From assembly GCA_037719575.1 (NCBI GenBank), contig JBBJMF010000018.1, positions 1-35,802 on the forward strand: a stretch of 35,802 nucleotides of DNA, given 5' to 3'. The notes below the pieces were generated by a model. The model was not told where the DNA came from. It searched no databases and was given only the letters and a program-made list of their open reading frames with translations. Positions 17,713-24,796 of the stretch are shown piece by piece; positions within the stretch are counted from its first letter, which is position 1, and each line of letters opens with the position of its first letter. The DNA is from JAWWPG01 sp037719575. Lineage in GTDB: Bacteria; Actinomycetota; Actinomycetes; Propionibacteriales; Nocardioidaceae. The translations under genes and the position numbers were made by a program.

Positions 17713-18816
17713 ATGGACATCGAAATCGGCAGCGCGAAGCGCGGGCGCCGAGGCTACTCGTTCGACGACATCGCCATCGTGCCGAGCCGGCGCACCCGAG
17801 ACCCCCAGGATGTCTCCGTCGCCTGGCAGATCGACGCCTACCGCTTCGAGATCCCGGTGGTAGCCGCGCCGATGGACTCCGTCATGTCGCCGGCAACCGT
17901 CGTGTCGTTCGGCGAGGCCGGCGGCTTGGGCGTGCTCGATCTCGAGGGTCTCTGGACCCGGTACGACGACCCCGAGCCGTTGCTCGACGAGGTCGCCGGC
18001 CTGCGAGGACACGAAGCGACCCGCCGCCTGCAGGAGATCTACTCCGAGCCGATAAGGCCCGACCTGATGGTGGAGCGGATCAAGGCGTTGCGGGGTTGCG
18101 GGGTCACCGTTGCCGGGGCGCTCTCCCCGCAGCTCACCAAGGAGCATGCCCAGTCGGTCATCAAGGCAGGCCTGGACCTCTTCGTGATCCGCGGCACCAC
18201 GGTCTCGGCGGAGCACGTGTCGGGCCGGGCGGAGCCGCTGAACCTCAAGCAGTTCATCTACGACCTCGACGTGCCCGTGGTGGTCGGTGGGTGCGCGACC
18301 TACCAGGCGGCGCTGCACCTGATGCGCACCGGCGCGGCCGGTGTCCTCGTCGGGTTCGGCGGCGGTGCCGCCCACACGACCCGGACCGTGCTCGGGATCG
18401 CCGTACCGATGGCGACCGCCGTGGCCGACGTTGCTGCCGCACGGCGCGACTACCTCGACGAGTCCGGGGGGCGCTATGTCCACGTGATCGCCGACGGTTC
18501 GATCGGGCGGAGCGGCGACGTTGCGAAGGCCATCGCCTGCGGGGCTGATGCCGTCATGATCGGGTCGCCGCTCGCGCGGGCGTCGGAGGCGCCCGGTCGA
18601 GGGTTCCATTGGGGGGCCGAGGCGCGGCACTCGTTGCTCCCTCGTGGCGAACGTGTGGAGATCGGCACCGTCGGCAGCCTCGAGCAGATCCTGCACGGAC
18701 CGTCCTCGGTCTCCGACGGGACGATGAACATCGTCGGCGCGCTCAAGCGGTCGATGGCCACCACCGGCTACACCGAGCTCAAGGAGTTCCAGCGGGTCGA
18801 GGTCGTTCTCCAGTGA
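17713..18816 (+). CDS. guaB3: GuaB3-family IMP dehydrogenase-related protein
   Basis: A 367-residue paralogue of IMP dehydrogenase without CBS domains. It begins IEIGSAKRGRRGYSFDDIAI and keeps the phosphate-binding barrel (PVVAAPMDSVMSPATV, VIADGSIGRSGDVAKAIACG). At the position of the catalytic Cys of IMPDH (SICTTR) it has GAAHTTR, with His221 in place of Cys, which I recall as usual for actinobacterial GuaB3. Normal IMPDH chemistry through a Cys thioimidate is therefore unlikely. GMP reductase activity has been reported for cyanobacterial GuaB3 proteins, but whether this one shares it is open. It is probably co-transcribed with guaB. Confidence 0.92.
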   Translation: MDIEIGSAKRGRRGYSFDDIAIVPSRRTRDPQDVSVAWQIDAYRFEIPVVAAPMDSVMSPATVVSFGEAGGLGVLDLEGLWTRYDDPEPLLDEVAGLRGHEATRRLQEIYSEPIRPDLMVERIKALRGCGVTVAGALSPQLTKEHAQSVIKAGLDLFVIRGTTVSAEHVSGRAEPLNLKQFIYDLDVPVVVGGCATYQAALHLMRTGAAGVLVGFGGGAAHTTRTVLGIAVPMATAVADVAAARRDYLDESGGRYVHVIADGSIGRSGDVAKAIACGADAVMIGSPLARASEAPGRGFHWGAEARHSLLPRGERVEIGTVGSLEQILHGPSSVSDGTMNIVGALKRSMATTGYTELKEFQRVEVVLQ

Positions 18817-18822
18817 CCCCCT

Positions 18823-18877
18823 GGTGAGTGACACGTCGGTCCGCCCTCCCCGTGGTTGAGTGGCCATTTCGGCCCGC
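18823..18877 (+). repeat. Two tandem copies of a 31-bp-period REP-like repeat (left of kynU)
   Basis: A degenerate unit occurs twice with a 31-base period: GGTGAGTGACACGTCGGTCC near 18823 and GGTTGAGTGGCCATTTCGGC from 18854. Both resemble the better preserved pair at 20311-20365 on the other strand (about 20 of 24 positions for the second copy). The pairs point at each other across kynU. The unit has internal symmetry (GTGAGG...CCTCAC in the right-hand pair), as in REP-type intergenic repeats. Confidence 0.6.
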
Positions 18878-19030
18878 AGGTCTTGTACCGCCGGGGCCCT
18901 TGATCTGGCGTGCTCGTTGAGTGAGCGAGACGCTCTCGCCTGCCTGAATGGGTTCATGCGAGCGTTCGGGATCACGCGGGAGCAGATGGAACAACAGCTG
19001 CCGCGATACCGGCGGGGTGTGCGACAAGGG
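18860..19030 (+). pseudogene. Remnant of an AbiEi-like / DUF559-type protein N-terminal region
   Basis: This frame encodes ALDLACSLSERDALACLNGF, then RAFGITREQMEQQLPRYRR and GVRQ. It matches my recollection of the helical region before the nuclease-like DUF559 domain in actinobacterial AbiEi-like proteins (pattern RTALDLA...LNGFxRxxGITRxxLxxxLPR...RRGVxQxR). The frame then loses similarity at about 19030, before the end of kynU on the other strand, and neither the true N-terminus nor the nuclease part is present. It is therefore a gene fragment. The repeat copy at 18854 overlaps its left edge. Family identification is from memory and moderately sure. Confidence 0.45.
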
Positions 19031-19068
19031 GCGACGCCGCTATCGAGTCGACCTGGTATCTGCCTGGC

Positions 19069-20295
19069 TCACCCCAGGATCCCGCGGAGTACGGCGAACC
19101 CGTCGTGCACGTCCAGGAAGCGAGTCGTCATTGGCGCTAACCCTATCCGGATGCCATCGGGCCTTCGGAAGTCAGGGATCACGCCGTTGGCGGCCATCTC
19201 CTCGGCAACGCGGGCGGCATCGTGATGGGTGAGCGTTACGTGCGACCCTCGCCGCGCCGGGTCTCGAGGTGAAGCCAGGCCGACCTCGAGCTCGGCCAAC
19301 CACTCGTCGTACAGCGAGACGGCCAAACTGGTCAGCGCCACCGACTTCCGGCGAATCTCCGCCATCCCTGCCCGCACTACCATCTCGACCCCGATCTGAA
19401 CCGCGGCCATCGACAGAATGCTCGGCGTCCCCGTGAGCCACGACCGGATGTCTGGATGGGCGACGTAGCCCTGCGCCATGTCGAACATCTCGGTCCTGCC
19501 CCACCATCCCCAGATCGGGTGCGAGAGCTCGACCTGGCGCGCCCGGCTCACGTAGGTGAAGGCGGGTGCGCCGGGGCCGCTGTTCAGGTACTTGTAGGTG
19601 CAACCGACGGCAATATCCGCGTCGGCCTGGTGGAGATCGATCGGCACAGAACCCACCGAGTGGCACAGGTCCCAGACGGTCAGGGCTCCGACCTCGTGCG
19701 CCTGCGCGGTCAGACCGACCAGATCGCTGATCGCCGCCGAACGGTAGTCCACCTGCGAGAGGACAACGACCGCCACCGAGTCGTCGACGACCCCCCGAAG
19801 GTCTGCGACCGAGACGCCGTCCGCGCCAGCCTCCTCGATCCAGCGGATCTCGAGGTCGCGCTGGCGCGCGAGAGACTCGACGATGTAACGGTCGGTAGCG
19901 AAGTTGCCGCGCTCGACGACCACCGCTCGACGCCCGGGGCGGGCATCGAGCGCCGCACTGATCGCCTTGTAGAGCGACACAGTGGTGTTGTCTGCGACGA
20001 CAGTCTCGCCAGGCTCGGCGCCGAGTAGCCCGGTCCCGATGAGATCGCCAATTCTGGTCGGCAAGTCCATCCAGGACTCCTCCCACGACCTGATGAGCCG
20101 CGAACCCCACTCGTCCTGCATGACGCGGTGCAGACGATCGACCGTTGCCTTCGGCAGCCGACCGAGTGAGTTGCCGTCGAAGTAGACAAGATCATCGTCA
20201 TCGATCAAGAACTCGGAGCGGTACGACGCCAGCGGATCCATCCGGTCCAGGTCAGCGCACGTGGACCGGGTGGTGGTGGTGCTGGATGTCGTCAT
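19069..20295 (-). CDS. kynU: Kynureninase
   Basis: A 408-residue PLP enzyme that cleaves L-kynurenine to anthranilate and alanine, or 3-hydroxykynurenine to 3-hydroxyanthranilate. It contains VYFDGNSLGRLPKAT, LSQVDYRSAAISDL, VWDLCHSVGSVPIDLH and the PLP-Schiff-base Lys235 in GCTYKYLNSGPGAP, then the IWGWWGRTEMFDM substrate region. Length is normal. The N-terminal MTTSSTTTT stretch is low complexity, so a start nearer MDPLASYRSEF is possible. No tryptophan dioxygenase, formamidase or other kynurenine-pathway gene is nearby. The gene is bracketed by inverted REP-like pairs, which suggests an inserted or mobile segment. Confidence 0.94.
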   Translation of the reverse strand: MTTSSTTTTRSTCADLDRMDPLASYRSEFLIDDDDLVYFDGNSLGRLPKATVDRLHRVMQDEWGSRLIRSWEESWMDLPTRIGDLIGTGLLGAEPGETVVADNTTVSLYKAISAALDARPGRRAVVVERGNFATDRYIVESLARQRDLEIRWIEEAGADGVSVADLRGVVDDSVAVVVLSQVDYRSAAISDLVGLTAQAHEVGALTVWDLCHSVGSVPIDLHQADADIAVGCTYKYLNSGPGAPAFTYVSRARQVELSHPIWGWWGRTEMFDMAQGYVAHPDIRSWLTGTPSILSMAAVQIGVEMVVRAGMAEIRRKSVALTSLAVSLYDEWLAELEVGLASPRDPARRGSHVTLTHHDAARVAEEMAANGVIPDFRRPDGIRIGLAPMTTRFLDVHDGFAVLRGILG

Positions 20296-20310
20296 CTGAC
20301 GAACCTATGC

Positions 20311-20365
20311 CGGACCGGAATGGCCCCTCAACCGTGAGGGGCGGACCGGAGTGGCCCCTCAACCG
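20311..20365 (-). repeat. Two tandem copies of the 31-bp-period REP-like repeat (right of kynU)
   Basis: On the plus strand a 24-base unit starting CGGACCGGAATGGCCCCTCA (20311-20334) recurs at 20342-20365 with one change (A to G). The spacing is 31 bases, the same as the left pair at 18823-18877 but in opposite orientation. Inside it CCCCTCA-ACCG-TGAGGGG (20324-20341) is a perfect 7-bp hairpin that could also end transcription of the glycosyltransferase gene. Confidence 0.7.
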
Positions 20366-20373
20366 GGGGCGGG

Positions 20374-22272
20374 TCAGTCTGGGATGGCGGCGTCATCAGC
20401 GTCCAGGGGGAGGCCGGCACGGGTCTCGTGGGTGGCCGCAGCCTCCTTGGCCGCCTCCGGGATCGAGTTCGCCGCCTGCGTGGCGGGGTTCGAGTCGTAG
20501 ATGTCGGAGTCTCGGCGGGCCGAGTGTTCGGGCGCGTCGGCGCCGGTCGAGACGTCGTCAGCCTCGGCGAGGCCACCGTGGCGGTCATCATGGGCGTCGA
20601 GGTGCACGCCGGGGAGGTCGTCGTCCACATCTTCGCTGTGGGTGCGCACGCCGTCGTGGACGTGGGTTGGGTGCTCGGTGGGATCCACGGGGGGACGGAC
20701 GTCCTCATGCGGGGCCTCGGGGTTAGCCCAAAGCTCCAGCAGCCGGTTGAGGTGGTCGTCCATCGTCGTCAGGTTCATCGCCGACGCCCAGTAGTCTCCC
20801 GGCTGCAGCTCGCCCTCGATCAGCTGTCGCCAGATCTCGATAAGCGCCTCCTTGTCGGAGGCCTTGAAGACGAACGACGGGTTGTCACCACCCAGCTCCT
20901 TGGCGCCACCACGATGCGAGGTGATCAGCGGCACGCCATGAGCGACCATCTCGGTGGCCACCTGGGGGAGGTTGTCCTCCCACTGGACCGGGATCATCCC
21001 GACATCGACCCCGTCGAGGATCGTCTCGAGCTGCTCGTGGGTGTAGCCGTCGAAGTGCACGACGTCAGCCATCCGGTCCGAGAGCGCGACCAGGCGGTTC
21101 ATCGTCTCGGGGTCGGCTGTCTTCGCGCCGAGCACCATCCGGATCCGCGACTGGAGATCGGGCGGGCACCCCTCGAGCGCTTCGAGCAGGAAGTAGAACC
21201 CCTTGTCGCGGCGCATGTAGCCCAGGTAGCAGATCGTCAGCTCACCCTGGACCTGGAGCTCCTTGCGCAGCTCGGCCCGGACGAACTCCTCAGCGGCGCG
21301 GGTGCCGGCGTACGCGACGGCCAGCTTGGTGTCGTCGATGCCGTGTGCCTTGAGCACGTCGAGCACCCGGTGCGACGTTGCGAGCACCAGGTCGACCTCG
21401 TTGTTGATCATGGTGACGCCGCGCTGGCGCCGGGAGACGAAGCGGGTCGAGAGGCTCAAGGACACCGGCTCCACGGGAGTGACGGGGTACTTGGCGATCT
21501 GGCCGACCGAGCCCGGCTTGCTCTGCCGGTTCTGCTGCATCCGCTGGCGTCGACGGATCAGTGCGGGACCCAGCAGCGGCGCCAGCAGGGGGCGGCTGAT
21601 CCGCGAGTAGCGGCCACTGCGCAGCTGCCCGTAGATCCGGTAGGCGAGCGCATAGCCCTTGGTGTTGGGCGTGATCTTCGAGCGGCGGAGCACCCGGGAC
21701 ACCTGGTGGGCGCGCAGCACCTCGTGGGGGTTGGGAAGGTTGGGGATGCAGGTCACACAGTCGCGACCCTTGTGGTAGTCGCTGCAGTGGACCCGCTCCT
21801 CCTTCCACAGGTTGACCTGGGGGCACACCAGGTAGTAGTTGTGCGAGTACAGCAGGACCCGAGTCTCGGGAAACTTCTCGTGAACGCGCAGGAACGTGAA
21901 CGGGATGCCCTCGAGCGAGTCGAACTGGATGACGTCGAACGGACCGTGGCGCTCGAGGAAGTCGTGCCAGACCTCGAGCATCTCGCCCTCGTCGAACAGG
22001 TGGGCTGACCCGAACGCGTGATGGCCCGGGGCGATGACCGTCGAGTTGACGACCGTGAACGACCGCACGCGGGATCCGTGGATGTTGGCCGTCGACTCGA
22101 CCCGGATCCGTGGGTCGAGAAAGTCGTGCTCCAGGCCAGACGCCATCGTGTAGACCTCGTGGTCCCCGCTTTCGGCCAGGTGCTCGACGAGGTTCCTCTC
22201 GTAGATGCGGACGCCACCGCCCCGGCTCTCGATGTCGTCGTACTGCACCCAGTTGTAGAGCAGGATCTTCAT
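20374..22272 (-). CDS. Glycosyltransferase family 4 protein with acidic C-terminal tail
   Basis: A 632-residue protein. The N-terminal half starts MKILLYNWVQYDDIESRGGG, the nucleotide-sugar transferase Rossmann fold with a Gly-rich acceptor loop. A Cys-rich insert (about residues 165-200, HCSDYHKGRDCVTCIPNLPN) may bind metal. The C-terminal GT-B domain has ICYLGYMRRDKGFYFLLEAL and a GT4-like donor site (GVDVGMIPVQWEDNLPQVATE, then GVPLITSHRGGAKELG). The last 110 or so residues are Asp/His/Glu-rich, low-complexity and probably disordered. The start overlaps the stop of the upstream sulfotransferase-like gene (ATGA), so the two are coupled. They probably act together on a cell-surface or secreted glycan; donor and acceptor are unknown. 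Confidence 0.88.
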   Translation of the reverse strand: MKILLYNWVQYDDIESRGGGVRIYERNLVEHLAESGDHEVYTMASGLEHDFLDPRIRVESTANIHGSRVRSFTVVNSTVIAPGHHAFGSAHLFDEGEMLEVWHDFLERHGPFDVIQFDSLEGIPFTFLRVHEKFPETRVLLYSHNYYLVCPQVNLWKEERVHCSDYHKGRDCVTCIPNLPNPHEVLRAHQVSRVLRRSKITPNTKGYALAYRIYGQLRSGRYSRISRPLLAPLLGPALIRRRQRMQQNRQSKPGSVGQIAKYPVTPVEPVSLSLSTRFVSRRQRGVTMINNEVDLVLATSHRVLDVLKAHGIDDTKLAVAYAGTRAAEEFVRAELRKELQVQGELTICYLGYMRRDKGFYFLLEALEGCPPDLQSRIRMVLGAKTADPETMNRLVALSDRMADVVHFDGYTHEQLETILDGVDVGMIPVQWEDNLPQVATEMVAHGVPLITSHRGGAKELGGDNPSFVFKASDKEALIEIWRQLIEGELQPGDYWASAMNLTTMDDHLNRLLELWANPEAPHEDVRPPVDPTEHPTHVHDGVRTHSEDVDDDLPGVHLDAHDDRHGGLAEADDVSTGADAPEHSARRDSDIYDSNPATQAANSIPEAAKEAAATHETRAGLPLDADDAAIPD

Positions 22273-22973
22273 TGGCCACTCACCTGTTCCATGGTCAGTC
22301 CCGTCTCAGGCACGACACCATCTGCGGCATCGGGCGCCGGGAAGTAGTCGTCGAAGTTCTTGTAGCGGCCAGGCTCGGTGTAGTCAACGATCCTGGCCCG
22401 AAGATCCTCGTCCGGCTTGTCGGCGTACAGGAACTCGGCGAGCTCGTCGATGAGATCGCTCGGGCGGGAGGCGGCCTTCTCGCTGCTGACGAGCAGGACG
22501 GGACGACGGGTGGCGAGAGCGAACCCGGTGTTGGCGTTGACGATGGCATTCGTCTCGTGGAGCGACATGCGGCCGTTCCGGCGAATGAACTCACCGTCCC
22601 ACTGGGCCCGGCTGAGGGCGGTGGCGACGACGTCGCGGTAGACAACGATGAAGAACGCGTTGCGGATGGACTTCGAGAGCACCGGGAGGTAGGCGGCGGC
22701 GGTGGGGTACTTCCAGCCCCAGACGTCGTACTCCTGGTTGCGCCGGGCGATGGTGGCCTTCATCTGACCGAGAGGCTTGCTGTGGAACGCCTTGTCCTCG
22801 TTGTTGCCTTCGGGGATGTCGCCGAGATACAGACCCAGGGCCCGCAGCACGCCCGCGACCAGGCTGGTCCCGCCGCGCTCTACCCCGAAGGTCACGTAGG
22901 TGCGCTGAGGCGTGGGCTCAGGGATCGCGTTGAGCAAGATGCTGGTCTTGTTCGTCGTAACCGGCTGCACCAT
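22269..22973 (-). CDS. Sulfotransferase-like P-loop protein
   Basis: A 234-residue protein with the sulfotransferase 5'-phosphosulfate loop in TYVTFGVERGGTSLVAGVLR (about residues 25-44) and a 3'-phosphate-like segment FIVVYRDVVATALSRAQW (about 108-125). It is predicted to move sulfate from PAPS to a glycan or small molecule, or to be a related P-loop protein of capsule clusters. It is the first gene of a coupled pair with the GT4 gene (4-base overlap), which supports a role in decorating an exported polysaccharide. The upstream gap of about 130 bp faces the aldehyde dehydrogenase gene on the other strand. PAPS-synthesis genes are not present here. Confidence 0.75.
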   Translation of the reverse strand: MVQPVTTNKTSILLNAIPEPTPQRTYVTFGVERGGTSLVAGVLRALGLYLGDIPEGNNEDKAFHSKPLGQMKATIARRNQEYDVWGWKYPTAAAYLPVLSKSIRNAFFIVVYRDVVATALSRAQWDGEFIRRNGRMSLHETNAIVNANTGFALATRRPVLLVSSEKAASRPSDLIDELAEFLYADKPDEDLRARIVDYTEPGRYKNFDDYFPAPDAADGVVPETGLTMEQVSGQ

Positions 22974-23004
22974 CTAGTCCATTTCCGTTCCACGTGTTTG
23001 TCCG

Positions 23005-23022
23005 GTGCCAATCGTATGGCAC
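23005..23022. promoter_or_regulatory. Palindrome in the divergent intergenic region
   Basis: GTGCCA-ATCGTA-TGGCAC is a perfect 6-bp inverted repeat around six bases, in the gap between the sulfotransferase-like gene and the dehydrogenase gene. Its place and size suit an operator for either gene. No regulator gene lies next to it. Confidence 0.3.
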
Positions 23023-23188
23023 TCAGAGGGAACAGGGAGCGGCCACTACCTGCGGTGGGCGCCATCGCTGATCGCCAGCATTCCGGCGGTGGTACCTGCC
23101 CACAGAATACTTGAGGGGGGCCGGTTTGTCAGACTCGGCGCGCCTTGGAGCGGTGGCTCGCGCGGCCCTCGACACGTACGCTCGACGG

Positions 23189-24796
23189 ATGAGCGACCCT
23201 CCGGACTCGCCTCCTCTCAGCCCGGCCGACCCCGAGCACGACACCACGGCGACGTACGCGCTCGACCCCGCCCTCGTCCGGCGTCTCTCGTCCGTACTGG
23301 TCGCCACCTCAGGCGAGTCGCAGACGTCGTACGCCCCGTTCACGGGCCAGCCGATCGCCGCTCTGGCACTCTCGACGGTCGCCGATGTGGCGGTCGCCGC
23401 AGACCGCGCGCGCACCGCCCAGCTCGCCTGGGCACGCGTCCCGCTGCAGGTGCGGGCGGAGATTCTGTTGCGCTACCACGACCTCGTCCTCGACCGGCAG
23501 GACGAGATCCTCGATCTCATCCAGTGGGAGTCGGGGAAGGCCCGCGAGCACGCGTTCGAGGAGGTGGCCCATGCCGCGATGACCGCCCGCTACTACGCAC
23601 GCACCGCCCTGCGTCAGGTGGGGTCGGCGCGCCGACTCGGCATCTTCCCGCTGCTGACCAGGGTCGACGTGCACCGCGCGCCGTTGGGCGTCGTCGGGAT
23701 CATCTCGCCGTGGAACTACCCCTTCACGATGGCCGTGTCGGACGGGCTGGCCGCCGTACTCGCCGGCAACGCGGTCGTCCACAAGCCGGACTCGCAGACT
23801 GCCGTGTCGGCGCTGTTCGGCATCGAGCTGTTGCACGAGGCGGGCCTGCCGGCGAATGTCTGGCAGGTGGTGTGTGGCGACGGACCGGTCGTCGGCCCGG
23901 CGGTCGTCGACAACGTGGACTACGTGTGCTTCACGGGCTCGACCCGCACCGGCCGTGAGGTCGGGACCAGGGCCGCCGGCCGGCTGATCGGTGCCAGCCT
24001 CGAGCTCGGTGGCAAGAACCCGATGCTCGTCCTGCGTGACGCCGACCTCGACCTTGCCGCCGACGTCGCGGTCCGGGCGTGCTTCTCGTCGGCCGGCCAG
24101 CTCTGCGTGTCGATGGAGCGGCTGTACGTCGCCGACCAGGTCTACGACAGGTTCGTCTCGCGGTTCCTCGAGCGGATCGATGCCATGCGGCTTTCGGCCG
24201 GCTTCGAGTACGGCGCGGACATGGGCAGCCTCGTCTCGCAGCAACAGCTCGACACGGTGGTCCGTCACGTGGACGACGCCACGGCCAAGGGAGCCCGGGT
24301 GCTGGCGGGCGGCCATCCACGCCGCGATGTCGGTCCGCTGTTCTATGCCCCCACCGTCTTGGAGGGTGTGCGCCCCGACATGACGTGCTTCGGCGAGGAG
24401 ACGTTCGGACCTGTCGTGTCCCTGTACCGGTTCGCCGAGGAGGCGGACGCCGTGTCGCGCGCCAACGAGGGCCCCTATGGCCTGAACGCGGCAGTCCTCA
24501 CCCGGGACGCGCGGCGCGGGCGGGCGCTGGCTCGCCAGATCCGCTGCGGCAGCGTGAACGTCAACGAGGGCTACAGCGCCTCCTTCGGGTCGATCGACTC
24601 CCCGATGGGCGGGATGCGCAGCTCCGGCCTCGGCCGTCGTCAAGGTCCCGAAGGGATCCACCGGTTCACCGACCTGCAGACTGTGGCGACCCAGCGGCTG
24701 TTGCCGATCCGGCCGGTGCTCGGCCTGTCCGAGCGCGCCTACGCCGCGACCCTGACCACCACGCTGAGGTTGCTGAGGAAGACGCACCGCCCGTGA
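23189..24796 (+). CDS. Aldehyde dehydrogenase, probably succinate-semialdehyde dehydrogenase
   Basis: A 535-residue NAD(P)-dependent aldehyde dehydrogenase. The core has VVGIISPWNYPFTMAVSDGL, the cofactor-proximal VCFTGSTRTGREVG, the general base Glu272 in LELGGKNPM, and the nucleophile Cys306 in SSAGQLCVSMERL. PMGGMRSSGLGRRQGPEGIH near the C-terminus is typical of the succinic-semialdehyde branch. The frame is open to 23111, but ATG 23189 gives a family-like length; the site before it is weak. Its stop overlaps the GTG of the flavoprotein gene, so the two are coupled and may act on a shared alcohol-to-aldehyde-to-acid route. Substrate assignment is by family resemblance only. Confidence 0.88.
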   Translation: MSDPPDSPPLSPADPEHDTTATYALDPALVRRLSSVLVATSGESQTSYAPFTGQPIAALALSTVADVAVAADRARTAQLAWARVPLQVRAEILLRYHDLVLDRQDEILDLIQWESGKAREHAFEEVAHAAMTARYYARTALRQVGSARRLGIFPLLTRVDVHRAPLGVVGIISPWNYPFTMAVSDGLAAVLAGNAVVHKPDSQTAVSALFGIELLHEAGLPANVWQVVCGDGPVVGPAVVDNVDYVCFTGSTRTGREVGTRAAGRLIGASLELGGKNPMLVLRDADLDLAADVAVRACFSSAGQLCVSMERLYVADQVYDRFVSRFLERIDAMRLSAGFEYGADMGSLVSQQQLDTVVRHVDDATAKGARVLAGGHPRRDVGPLFYAPTVLEGVRPDMTCFGEETFGPVVSLYRFAEEADAVSRANEGPYGLNAAVLTRDARRGRALARQIRCGSVNVNEGYSASFGSIDSPMGGMRSSGLGRRQGPEGIHRFTDLQTVATQRLLPIRPVLGLSERAYAATLTTTLRLLRKTHRP

